A model generated the notes under the pieces. That model ran no database searches. It was not told where the DNA came from and was given only the letters and a program-made list of their open reading frames with translations. DNA of 55,603 bases from Roseburia sp. (GTDB lineage: Bacteria > Bacillota > Clostridia > Lachnospirales > Lachnospiraceae). The position numbers and the translations under genes were made by a program. Position 1 is the first letter of the stretch; each line of letters begins with the position of its first letter. Shown here in pieces: positions 43,520-51,617 of this stretch. The DNA is taken from the NCBI GenBank assembly GCA_003483745.1, contig DMYD01000053.1:1-55603 (forward strand), in the 5' to 3' direction.

Positions 43520-45499
43520 TTACTTCTTTTTCCACTTTGCATATAATGTCTTGCTGCCACTGCTTCCCTTATTGATAACAGTAACTTTCTTTTTAAATTT
43601 CTTATCTAAGTACCATCCCTTAAATACATACCCTTTTCTTGTCGGATTTTTCAGTTTGATCGTCGATGTCTTGTATGTATATGCAGTCGGATTCTTTTTG
43701 GCATTTTTCCCACCATTTAATTTATAGGTGATTTTATATTTTGTAAGTTTCCACTGGGCATACAGGGTAATATTCTTCGTGAGCTTGATATTTACTTTGT
43801 TTTTATAAGTCTTTCCTTTTCCGTTTGCCTTGGTATTCCAGCCGGCAAAGGTATAATATTTTTTGGAAAACTTATTATTGGAAATCGCAGTAGGAACACC
43901 TTTTGCAATACTCTGTCTGCTCATTTTTCCTTTGCCGCCGTTGCTCTTAAATGTAATCTTATAAGTTTTCAGGCTTGCAAATGTCATCGATGCCACACTG
44001 CTGTCCGCATATCCGTTGCAGACTGCAACTGCCTTCAATGTCTTACCTGCCGCAACCGTAAATGCCCCTGTATAGCGTGTACCCTTCGAGTATGCCTCAT
44101 TCGGTTCACTTCCGTCTGTGGTGTAATAAATCGTTGCTCCCGGTGTTGCAGATGTGATATTTACCTGATAGGAAGATCCGCTTACAGACGCCGAAATAAC
44201 CGGCTCCGCCGCTGTCTGTGTGACAGCCGGAAGTGTTCCAGATACCGTAGAGGTTGCGCCCGTGTCTATTGCACACACCGGAAGATATCCATCCCAGATT
44301 GATTCTTCTGTATGGCTTTTGTATACATCCATTGGATCTGTATCATAAAAATAGTCACTGCGTTCAAAATAATAATAAGAAATTCCGCCATTCACATCAT
44401 CCCAGGTACAGTCCACATTGTACCAGGAATCATTGATACGCACTTTGTTCCATTCATGATCAGCACTTGTCACCGAAACAGCATCAATGCCGGAACCATT
44501 ACACATCATTTCAAATGCCTGCGCATATCCTGCACACACGGTCAGATCCGTACAGAATACACTGTATGCAGACTGTGAATATTCCTTATCCTCATTTGCA
44601 AAACCTGTGTTATATAAAGTGTGATTATATTCTACTTTAGAAACGACCAGATCATGGATCAGTTTTACTTTCTCTGCGTCTGTGGCACAGGCATCGATCT
44701 GACTCTGCCAGGCTGCAGCCTGACTCTGCACTTTCCCGGTTTCGCCCGCACGCGATGCACCGGCTGCAAATGCCGGATAGACACAGGGTGCAATACCATA
44801 TGCGCCATTTGATCTCTGTGTTTTAAAATATGCACCTTTGAGGAAATAATACTGTGGATTGGAATACCGGAAAATCTGATACACATCATTCATATCCGTC
44901 AATGACAATGCATTGCTGAACACGACATCAACATAATAATACAGCGTTCCGCCATAGTTATATTTTGTGGCATCCGCCTGCGTTGTCATATATTTTAAAC
45001 ATACTTTATTCAACGCATCCCAGAATGCTTTTTCATCTGTGCTTAACTGATTGTAAAAATAATAACTTCCATATTTTTCCCAGTCATTGTTATAAACAGC
45101 AGATGATTTTGAAATATCTTCCGTTTCTTCCCCCTCTGCCGTCTCCTCGTCCAAGGCAATGTCACCAACTGCCTCTACCGGCAGAAGACCGGTAGGCATT
45201 TTAGAGAGTTCAGATGTTTTCATTTCCATCTGTTCCGTTTCTTCGATCTCTTCTGTTTCTTCTACTGCCTGGGTTTCTTCTGTCTCACCGGCCGTCTGTG
45301 CTTCTCCTGTCTCTTCTACTTCCGATACTTCAATTTCAGATGCTTCCCTCTGCAGCACTGTTTCAGTTTCCGGGATGATCTCCTCTGCCTGTTCTTCTGC
45401 CGCCTCTGCTGCGTAGACCAGACCGGTCTCTGCCGGTGCAAGTACAGTCCCCGCCGTAACAAAGACCGCCATAATCATTGCCAGTACCTGTTTTTTCAT
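43520..45499 (-). CDS. Secreted transglutaminase-like protein with InlB-type repeats
   Basis: A 659-residue exported protein. Signal peptide to about residue 31, then a Glu-rich linker (33-105), then a transglutaminase-like domain with the triad C (CAGYAQAF), H (ADHEWNKV) and D (YNVDCTWDD). A chitobiase/beta-hexosaminidase C-terminal-like module follows (ATIYYTTDGSEPN), then two InlB B-type repeats (FAGWNTKANGKGKTY; FKGWYLDKKFKKK). The C-terminal repeats are very basic and there is no sortase motif, so it may bind wall polymers by charge. Cross-linking or peptidase activity is inferred. It lies 23 bp after the GtrB-like gene. Confidence 0.85.
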   Translation of the reverse strand: MKKQVLAMIMAVFVTAGTVLAPAETGLVYAAEAAEEQAEEIIPETETVLQREASEIEVSEVEETGEAQTAGETEETQAVEETEEIEETEQMEMKTSELSKMPTGLLPVEAVGDIALDEETAEGEETEDISKSSAVYNNDWEKYGSYYFYNQLSTDEKAFWDALNKVCLKYMTTQADATKYNYGGTLYYYVDVVFSNALSLTDMNDVYQIFRYSNPQYYFLKGAYFKTQRSNGAYGIAPCVYPAFAAGASRAGETGKVQSQAAAWQSQIDACATDAEKVKLIHDLVVSKVEYNHTLYNTGFANEDKEYSQSAYSVFCTDLTVCAGYAQAFEMMCNGSGIDAVSVTSADHEWNKVRINDSWYNVDCTWDDVNGGISYYYFERSDYFYDTDPMDVYKSHTEESIWDGYLPVCAIDTGATSTVSGTLPAVTQTAAEPVISASVSGSSYQVNITSATPGATIYYTTDGSEPNEAYSKGTRYTGAFTVAAGKTLKAVAVCNGYADSSVASMTFASLKTYKITFKSNGGKGKMSRQSIAKGVPTAISNNKFSKKYYTFAGWNTKANGKGKTYKNKVNIKLTKNITLYAQWKLTKYKITYKLNGGKNAKKNPTAYTYKTSTIKLKNPTRKGYVFKGWYLDKKFKKKVTVINKGSSGSKTLYAKWKKK

Positions 45500-45522
45500 A
45501 TTTCATCTCCTATTTCATGATA

Positions 45523-46467
45523 TTATTTCACCTTTTCCATACCCTCTCTGTTTGTGTCCGAGACGATATAGTGTGGTCTTTTTTTCACTTCAAGATATGT
45601 CTTTGCGATATACTGTCCCATAATTCCCATGCAGAACAACTGTATGCCGCCGATCAGTGTGATAATACACACTGTCGATGCCCAGCCATCTACCGGATCA
45701 CCAAAGATCAGCTTACGGACAACAATAAATATCACTGCCACAAAGGACACAAATGTCATGAACATGCCGAACCAGGATGCCACGGAGAGCGGTGCCTGTG
45801 AAAAATTAATCACCCCATCAATCGCATATTTAAATAACTTCCAGAAATTCCACTTTGTCTCCCCTGCAACACGGTTGACATTCTCATATGGAAGCCAGTA
45901 TGTCTTAAAACCGATCCATCCGAAAATTCCTTTCGAAAACCGGTTGTACTCTCCCATCTCAACGATTGCATCGACCATGCTGCGCTTCATCAGTCTGAAA
46001 TCCCTTGCCCCGTCCACGATATCCGCATCTGAGATCTTATTGATCAGGCGGTAAAACATTCTTGCGAACCAGCTTCGGATCACCGGCTCCCCTTTTCTGG
46101 TCACACGGCGTGTTGCCACGCTGTCGTATCCCTGATGTTCCAATATATCAAGCATCTGCGGCAATAATGCCGGCGGATCCTGCATATCTGCATCCATCAC
46201 TGCCGCATAATCACCGGTCACATTACAGAATCCGGCATACATGGCAGCCTCCTTGCCAAAATTTCTTGAAAATCCAATATATGTCACATGTGAATCTTCT
46301 TTTGCAAACTCTTTCAAAAGATCCAGTGTACCATCCTTTGACCCGTCATTGACGAAAATCATCTCATAATCACAGTCCATGGACTGCATCACTTTTTTTG
46401 TTTCCCGATAAAAAATAGGAAGCGCTTCCTGTTCATTATAACAGGGAACGATCAATGATATCTTCAT
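45523..46467 (-). CDS. GtrB-like polyprenyl-phosphate glycosyltransferase
   Basis: A 314-residue GT2 enzyme that charges polyprenyl phosphate with a hexose. The N-terminal domain reads SLIVPCYNEQEALP, VNDGSKDGT and the metal site VMDADMQDPP; two C-terminal transmembrane helices follow (about 230-290), as in GtrB and DPMS. It is 8 bp after a paralogous gene and precedes the transglutaminase gene; the four genes read from one promoter. Confidence 0.92.
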   Translation of the reverse strand: MKISLIVPCYNEQEALPIFYRETKKVMQSMDCDYEMIFVNDGSKDGTLDLLKEFAKEDSHVTYIGFSRNFGKEAAMYAGFCNVTGDYAAVMDADMQDPPALLPQMLDILEHQGYDSVATRRVTRKGEPVIRSWFARMFYRLINKISDADIVDGARDFRLMKRSMVDAIVEMGEYNRFSKGIFGWIGFKTYWLPYENVNRVAGETKWNFWKLFKYAIDGVINFSQAPLSVASWFGMFMTFVSFVAVIFIVVRKLIFGDPVDGWASTVCIITLIGGIQLFCMGIMGQYIAKTYLEVKKRPHYIVSDTNREGMEKVK

Positions 46468-46475
46468 ACGTTCTT

Positions 46476-47459
46476 CTATACTCCTTTTTCCTCAGATTTA
46501 TTTTCTTTTTTCTGCGCATCTGTCCGCTCACTGATAATATAACGCGGTCTCGCCTTTACTTCCATATATATTTTTCCAATGTATTCGCCCAATACACCAA
46601 GTGAGATCAGCTGTACACCTCCCATAAAACAGATGACACAGACTGTACTCGCCCATCCTGTTACTGTTTTTCCCATAAGCTGCGCGATCACAGCCCAGAG
46701 CACACCGATAAAACTGAGTCCTGACACACCGATTCCAAGTCCTGATATCAGTCGGAGCGGTTTGACACTCAGACTCGTAATACCATCGATTGCAAGATTA
46801 ATCATCTTTGTCAGCGGATAATGGGAGCTGCCCGCCATCCTCTCATGTCTCTCATAGTAAACACACGTACTTTTAAATCCAACCAGAGGAATCATGCCAC
46901 GCAAAAAAAGATTTACCTCCTTAAATCCTGCCAGTTCCTTTAAAACCCGCGCAGAAACCAGACGGTAGTCGGCATGGTTATAAACCGTCTCCACGCCCAT
47001 GTGCTGCAACAGTTTATAAAACATCTGCGCTGTCACACGCTTAAAAAAAGTGTCTGTTTCCCGGCTGCTCCTGACACCGTAAACCACTTCTGCACCGTCA
47101 TAATAAGCATCTACCATGTCTTCCATTGTCGCAATATCATCCTGTCCATCACAGTCGATCGAGATCGTGATGTCCGCGTCATCTTTTGCCTCCATCAGTC
47201 CCGCAAGGACCGCATTCTGATGTCCCCTGTTGCGGCTCTGGCAGATTCCGATAAAATGTGGATCTTTCTTAGCAAGTTCTTCGATAATCTCCCAGGTGCG
47301 GTCCTTACTCCCGTCATTGACGAAAAGGATACGGCTCTTAGGACTTATCTTTTCTTTCCCAATCAGCAACTGCAATTCCTCGAAAAACAAACCAGAAGTT
47401 ACCGGCAATACTTCTTCTTCGTTGTAACAAGGAATCACAATATATAAGACTGCTTTCAT
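46476..47459 (-). CDS. GtrB-like polyprenyl-phosphate glycosyltransferase (paralogue)
   Basis: A 327-residue GT2 enzyme with the same plan as its neighbour: IVIPCYNEEEVLP, FVNDGSKDRT, SIDCDGQDD (metal site) and two C-terminal helices, then a charged tail ending in KKENKSEEKGV. Two different GtrB-type enzymes side by side suggest two sugars loaded onto carrier lipid, or one nonredundant duplicate. It follows gtrA by 65 bp. Confidence 0.92.
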   Translation of the reverse strand: MKAVLYIVIPCYNEEEVLPVTSGLFFEELQLLIGKEKISPKSRILFVNDGSKDRTWEIIEELAKKDPHFIGICQSRNRGHQNAVLAGLMEAKDDADITISIDCDGQDDIATMEDMVDAYYDGAEVVYGVRSSRETDTFFKRVTAQMFYKLLQHMGVETVYNHADYRLVSARVLKELAGFKEVNLFLRGMIPLVGFKSTCVYYERHERMAGSSHYPLTKMINLAIDGITSLSVKPLRLISGLGIGVSGLSFIGVLWAVIAQLMGKTVTGWASTVCVICFMGGVQLISLGVLGEYIGKIYMEVKARPRYIISERTDAQKKENKSEEKGV

Positions 47460-47524
47460 TTATTTTTCCCCTTTTACTCTACTCAAATATCCCCTCTGAT
47501 TTTAACTCCTGTCCGGATATATTT

Positions 47525-47986
47525 TTATTTTCGAAAAACCCATAATTTACTGATCACATAATTCAAAACGATCACAACAATCTGCGCGACAATTTTCACT
47601 GCCATGCTTCCAAATCCAAGTTCTGTAATAAATACAAAAAGAATGACTTCCTCGACCACTAACGTTGCAACTCGTCCGCCAAAAAAGTTCATCATCTGCA
47701 CCAGAAACTCTTTTGTACCGTTGGTTTTTCCATCAAATACCCAGATACGGTTTGTAAAAAAAGCAAATAAAACTGCTAAAATCCAGGAAAAAACATTGGC
47801 AACAAGCTCATTCATTCCAAGAGAGACGTTAAAAAAGGCATATGTGATAACACTGATCACAAATGTCAATCCGCCAAAGAATAAGTATAAAAGCATTTCC
47901 TTGTGTTTTTTATAAAACGGTTCAAAAATATTGAAAACAGGCAGATGCATCAGTCTGTCAAAAATATCCGGTTTCTTTGTATCCAT
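47525..47986 (-). CDS. GtrA-family flippase-like membrane protein
   Basis: A 153-residue protein with four predicted helices (LYLFFGGLTFVISVITYAFF; FSWILAVLFAFFTN; and two later ones). GtrA proteins are thought to flip polyprenyl-linked sugars for Gtr glycosylation. The N-terminal 30 residues are cytoplasmic and basic. GGAGG 5-6 nt upstream fixes the start. It is the first gene of the gtrA-gtrB-gtrB-transglutaminase operon. Confidence 0.9.
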   Translation of the reverse strand: MDTKKPDIFDRLMHLPVFNIFEPFYKKHKEMLLYLFFGGLTFVISVITYAFFNVSLGMNELVANVFSWILAVLFAFFTNRIWVFDGKTNGTKEFLVQMMNFFGGRVATLVVEEVILFVFITELGFGSMAVKIVAQIVVIVLNYVISKLWVFRK

Positions 47987-48020
47987 AACTTCCTCCGTTC
48001 TTTCTCTTTATAGCGTTTTT

Positions 48021-48058
48021 ATTATAGAGCACACCCGGTTTGCTGTCAATGAACCGGG
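48021..48058 (-). promoter_or_regulatory. Perfect consensus promoter of the gtrA operon with dyad
   Basis: TTGACA (48044-48049), 17 bp, TATAAT (48021-48026) on the minus strand, exact consensus. Perfect 7-bp arms CCCGGTT (48034-48040) and AACCGGG (48052-48058) enclose the -35, an operator-like layout. Confidence 0.88.
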
Positions 48059-48205
48059 ATCTTTTGTGATTTTGTAATTTTTCCACTCTCAAAATTTTCC
48101 AACATATTTTTCTTTTGCCTGTAAATAATAGGATTAGGACATACAGTAATTCTTACTTGTAAATCCTAATAACAAACAACAGATTAATATACGGAGGTGA
48201 AATCC

Positions 48206-48427
48206 ATGAGTGGATCTAACAATTCTGGTTCTAACACCAGCAAAATGGCTGTACCACAGGCAAAAGAGGCTATGAATCGTTTTAAACAGGAAGTAGCAAG
48301 CGAGATCGGTGTACCGTTAAAAGAAGGTTACAACGGTGATCTTACTTCTGCACAGGCAGGAAGCATCGGCGGTGAAATGGTCAAAAAAATGATCATGAAA
48401 CAGGAAGAGCAGATGTCAGGCAAGTAG
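48206..48427 (+). CDS. Alpha/beta-type small acid-soluble spore protein
   Basis: A 73-residue SASP that coats DNA in dormant spores and is degraded during germination. Both family motifs are visible: KEAMNRFKQEVASEIGVPL, containing the GPR protease site around EIG, and LTSAQAGSIGGEMVKKMI. The N-terminal SNNSGSNTSKMAVP is typical. GGAGG lies 8 nt before this ATG, which is why a GTG start 9 bp upstream is not used. A forespore promoter could not be assigned with confidence. Followed by tandem repeats and a terminator. Confidence 0.93.
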   Translation: MSGSNNSGSNTSKMAVPQAKEAMNRFKQEVASEIGVPLKEGYNGDLTSAQAGSIGGEMVKKMIMKQEEQMSGK

Positions 48428-48435
48428 AAAACAAC

Positions 48436-48482
48436 TTGCCGCAAGTAAAAATCAATTTGCCGCAAGTAAAAATCAATTTGCC
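48436..48482. repeat. 21-bp tandem repeat after the SASP gene
   Basis: Two complete units (48436-48456 and 48457-48477) of the sequence TTGCCGCAAGTAAAAATCAA plus T are followed by five bases of a third. Each unit holds a CTTGC/GCAAG-type mini-palindrome. Immediately upstream, GGCAAGT (48419-48425, overlapping the stop codon region) pairs with ACTTGCC (48434-48440). Confidence 0.85.
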
Positions 48483-48491
48483 ACAAAACCC

Positions 48492-48532
48492 AAAACGGCT
48501 CCACATCCATGGCGTGATGTGGGGCCGTTTTT
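48492..48532. terminator. Bidirectional terminator between SASP and DJ-1 genes
   Basis: The stem AAAACGGC + CCACATC pairs with GATGTGG + GCCGTTTT, ending in TTTTT on the plus strand and TTTT on the minus strand. It serves the SASP gene and the convergent DJ-1 gene. Confidence 0.88.
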
Positions 48533-48555
48533 CTGATGACGATGATATGACTCCG

Positions 48556-49116
48556 CTATCTCTCATTCGCACGGTACACAAGTCCCTGGCGGACATGCTC
48601 TACCGTCTCATCATCGGTAAAGTAACGCACGATCTCAAATGCGAACGGAATCGCAGTTCCCATGCCGCGGCTTGTAATAATATTGCCGTCCACTACAACC
48701 TCATCCTCACTGGTCGTTGCACCGGTCAGTTTTTCCTCAAATCCCGGATGGCAGGTTGCATGTTTTCCTTCTAACAGTCCTGCTGCACCTAATACACTTG
48801 GAGCTGCACAGATTGCTGCAACTAATTTTCCTTCATCTGCGAACTTGCGGATCACGGCATTCACGGTCTCATTTTCCAGTAAATGTATCGTTCCCGGCAT
48901 GCCGCCCGGAAGTACGATTCCATCGAAATCTGCATACCCGGTTTCTTCTGCAAGCACATCTGCTAAAAAAGTAACCCCGTGGGAGCTTGTCACTTCTTTT
49001 TTCCCGGTGATCGAGATCGTAACGATCTCCATTTTTGCACGACGCACAATATCAACTACGGTAAGTCCTTCAATTTCCTCACAGCCATCCGCCATGAAAA
49101 TTCCAATTTTACCCAT
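48556..49116 (-). CDS. DJ-1/PfpI family protein
   Basis: A 186-residue DJ-1-superfamily protein (YajL/ThiJ-like). The nucleophile elbow reads KLVAAICAAPSVLG, with the reactive cysteine in AICAAP; an acidic partner lies in the N-terminal DGCEEIEGL. GGMPGTIHLL and TCHPGFEEKL are also characteristic. Members are deglycases, chaperones or redox sensors; which applies is unclear. Single gene ending at the shared terminator. Confidence 0.92.
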   Translation of the reverse strand: MGKIGIFMADGCEEIEGLTVVDIVRRAKMEIVTISITGKKEVTSSHGVTFLADVLAEETGYADFDGIVLPGGMPGTIHLLENETVNAVIRKFADEGKLVAAICAAPSVLGAAGLLEGKHATCHPGFEEKLTGATTSEDEVVVDGNIITSRGMGTAIPFAFEIVRYFTDDETVEHVRQGLVYRANER

Positions 49117-49322
49117 AAATATTTCCTGCCTTTCTAAAGCTTTTATTTTCCATTTTCGTATAGGTAAAGTATAGCAAACTGCTTTTTTATGGTCAATGGC
49201 TTACATATTTCTAAAACTTCTTTTTTCTCCCCCGCACAACTGTTATAATCATATATAACGATGTTGTTTCCGTGCATCCATTTAAAATCATTTTCAAACA
49301 ACCAAAAAGGAGTTTATCTACC

Positions 49323-49769
49323 ATGGAAATCGAACGTAAATATTTAGTCAAAACCATCCCGGAACACTTAGAACAGTATCCCTGCAAAGTGATCGAACAG
49401 GGCTACTTAAACACCAACCCGGTTGTGCGCATCCGCCGCTCCAATGACGATTACATTCTGACCTACAAGGGGAAAGGATTGATGGTGCGTGAGGAATACA
49501 ATCTCCCCTTAAATGAGGAATCATTTCTTCACCTGAAAGAAAAAATTGACGGCAGACTGATCAGAAAGTGCCGCTATCTGATTCCGCTTGCTCCCAGATA
49601 TACGATCGAACTCGATGTATTTGACGGCGATCTCGCACCACTGCTGCTCGCAGAAGTGGAATTTGAAACAGAGGAAGAAGCAAACAATTTTACACCGCCG
49701 GAATGGTTTGGAGAGGATGTGACATTTTCCACCAGATACCATAATAGCCAGTTAAGCAAACTTTCCTGA
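49323..49769 (+). CDS. CYTH-domain triphosphate tunnel protein
   Basis: A 148-residue protein starting with the EIERKYLV signature of CYTH proteins, with alternating charged beta strands (VRIRRSNDDYILTYKGKG; IELDVFDG; LLLAEVEFETEEEA) forming the triphosphate tunnel. Bacterial members hydrolyse tripolyphosphate or have adenylate-cyclase-like folds. The frame is open 51 bp upstream; AAGGAG 10 nt before this ATG and the motif set the start. Shares a terminator with the convergent methyltransferase gene. Confidence 0.9.
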   Translation: MEIERKYLVKTIPEHLEQYPCKVIEQGYLNTNPVVRIRRSNDDYILTYKGKGLMVREEYNLPLNEESFLHLKEKIDGRLIRKCRYLIPLAPRYTIELDVFDGDLAPLLLAEVEFETEEEANNFTPPEWFGEDVTFSTRYHNSQLSKLS

Positions 49770-49772
49770 TTT

Positions 49773-49807
49773 AAAATGGGTGTGGCAAAACCGCCACACC
49801 CATTTTT
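49773..49807. terminator. Bidirectional terminator of CYTH and methyltransferase genes
   Basis: A perfect 14-bp stem (AAAATGGGTGTGGC / GCCACACCCATTTT, 6-nt loop) followed by T on the plus strand and preceded by a run of A that gives T on the minus strand. Confidence 0.92.
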
Positions 49808-49813
49808 GATCTT

Positions 49814-50977
49814 TTATATTTTCCCACTCTCTTTGAGCAGAGCATACAGTGTCGGTGTAAAATGAAACTCTTCCATCATATGTTCCACTTCTGTGAGATA
49901 ATTTTGTTTTACTGCACGCGGCACGATCTTTTTCTGTACTGCACGGATCAAAAGATTCTTTGGCGTATGCGAAAAATCTACGAACTCCAAAAGCTGTGTT
50001 TTATAACCGCACGCCTCTAACAGGTTCGCGCGTATCGCATCTGTTGCAAGTGCAGAAAAACGCTCTTTTATGATCCCATACCGTGTCAGAAGCGAAAACT
50101 GCTCTGTCTTTATCTGTCCGTTTAATTCGTGCTGACAGCACGGTACGGAAAATATCATCTTTGCATCCCACTGCACCGCATTATAAAGCGCATAATCGGT
50201 TGCCGTATCACAGGCATGTAAAGTCACTACCATATCTACCGGAAACGGCGTCTGGTAACCGTTAATATCTCCTAATTCAAAATGCAGATTCTCATAACCG
50301 TATTTTTCTGCTGCAAGATTGCAGTTTTTTATCACGTCCTCCTTCAGGTCAAGTCCCACAATCTGCACATTCATTTTCTTTATTTCTGCAAAATAATAAT
50401 ACAGAATAAATGTCAGATAAGACTTTCCGCATCCAAAATCAATGATATTTAAATGGTCATATGGATAATCCCGCACCCCGTCTTCGATAATCTCAAGGAA
50501 ACGGTTGATCTGACGGAATTTATCATACATGGTACGGACCACTTTTCCCTCCGCCGTAAAAACTCCCATATCAACCAACGGTGGAATCACGGTTCCCTCT
50601 TCTAACAGATATTTCTTTTTGCGGTTATGAGCTTCCTGCGCTTTCGCTGCACCCTCTGCCTGCTTTTTGCAGCGGTAAGTGACCTTTCCTTTTTTGGAGA
50701 TCAAAAGCATATATTCACTGGTGCCATCCCAGGCATTTAACTGTAAGTAATCACTTCCGACACGCTCTGACAGATAGCTCAAAAGTCTATCCGGCTCTAT
50801 TTTTTCATGAAAAACCTGTTTCTGCGTATAGGCTGCTGCCTGGTAACCGGACGATTTTTTTTCGATCTCGATCTTACGATATTTTGCAGCTTTGTCAGAG
50901 GGTTTGCTGACGATCATCTTGTAAACCTCCTGCTGCGTGATCTGTTGTAATTTTGATTTTAATTCTTCTGAAACCAT
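49814..50977 (-). CDS. Class I SAM-dependent methyltransferase (Methyltransf_32-like)
   Basis: A 387-residue protein. An N-terminal helical domain (about 1-170) precedes a Rossmann methyltransferase domain beginning at IIDFGCGKSYLTF (motif I) with VGLDLKEDVIKNC (motif II), VVTLHACDTATDYAL and the SVPCCQHELN stretch. The CCQHE motif resembles RNA-modifying TRM13-like methyltransferases. Target unknown. The frame begins at a GTG 21 bp upstream; GGAG 5 nt before this ATG is preferred. Its spacer carries repeats related to that before asnB. Confidence 0.82.
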   Translation of the reverse strand: MVSEELKSKLQQITQQEVYKMIVSKPSDKAAKYRKIEIEKKSSGYQAAAYTQKQVFHEKIEPDRLLSYLSERVGSDYLQLNAWDGTSEYMLLISKKGKVTYRCKKQAEGAAKAQEAHNRKKKYLLEEGTVIPPLVDMGVFTAEGKVVRTMYDKFRQINRFLEIIEDGVRDYPYDHLNIIDFGCGKSYLTFILYYYFAEIKKMNVQIVGLDLKEDVIKNCNLAAEKYGYENLHFELGDINGYQTPFPVDMVVTLHACDTATDYALYNAVQWDAKMIFSVPCCQHELNGQIKTEQFSLLTRYGIIKERFSALATDAIRANLLEACGYKTQLLEFVDFSHTPKNLLIRAVQKKIVPRAVKQNYLTEVEHMMEEFHFTPTLYALLKESGKI

Positions 50978-51056
50978 GTAATCTCCATTTTTGTACACTA
51001 ATCCTCAACAAATAGCCGTGTGAAAAACAAACCCGCAGTCTTATTTTCCACACAGA
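50978..51056 (-). repeat. Spacer repeat related to the one before asnB
   Basis: The plus strand AACAAATAGCCGTGTGAAAA (51007-51026) matches 26144-26163 exactly, and the following stem (GTGTG ... CACAC) mirrors the hairpin at 26155-26190. It precedes the methyltransferase start through an AATGGAGA leader. Confidence 0.75.
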
Positions 51057-51593
51057 TTATCTGAAACGTGTGCTCTCAAAACGCTGTCTGGTACGGATGC
51101 ACTGTTTGAGCTGCTCATAACGGTCATCGAGATCTCCTTCCGGGATCACAACGTCTAAAACAACTGCCATATTGTTGATCATTTTATCTGTAATGATATC
51201 GCGCATGGATGTCAGGATATTATACTTTTCCTCAAAGGAATCCGCATCTAAAAACTCCATAAGTTTCGGTTCTACCTGCTCTTCTGTATCAGACGGAACA
51301 CTTTTATTTTCCTGCGTGCCGGTATCTCCACTCTGATCCTTCACATCCTCTTTCTTCTCCCGCTCCACCAGCTCAAACCGGTATTTCTGCGTCACCTCCG
51401 GATATTTTTCGCGATCCACTTCACTGGTAAACATGGAGAGCGGTCTTGCGTACACGCCAAAATCTCCATATAACGCCTGGTAAATGACCAGTTTTTCTCC
51501 TGTTTCAGAATGTGTCGCAATCGTTACGATCTGATATAATTTATTTTTAAAATGGCGGTAGATCTCGCCACTTACCGGTATTCTTTCTGCCAT
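51057..51593 (-). CDS. DUF1653 domain protein
   Basis: A 178-residue cytoplasmic protein. The N-terminal 75 residues (ISGEIYRHFKNKLYQIVTI-like start through LVIYQALYGDFGVYARPLSMF) match the DUF1653 family, small basic domains of unknown function. Residues 85-110 are an acidic Ser/Glu linker and the remaining 70 residues form a helical domain with ILTSMRDIITDKMINNMAVVLD. It follows the membrane-anchored unknown by 24 bp, so the pair probably share a transcript. Confidence 0.78.
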   Translation of the reverse strand: MAERIPVSGEIYRHFKNKLYQIVTIATHSETGEKLVIYQALYGDFGVYARPLSMFTSEVDREKYPEVTQKYRFELVEREKKEDVKDQSGDTGTQENKSVPSDTEEQVEPKLMEFLDADSFEEKYNILTSMRDIITDKMINNMAVVLDVVIPEGDLDDRYEQLKQCIRTRQRFESTRFR

Positions 51594-51617
51594 ACTGTTG
51601 CTGTCCTTTCTTTCAAC

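Noticed and set aside
46974..47447. 157-codon plus-strand frame opposite the first gtrB
   Set aside because: Antisense to a clear GT2 gene; no motif or ribosome site.
48436..48482. CRISPR-like array
   Set aside because: The 21-bp units are directly adjacent with no spacers and no cas genes are present.
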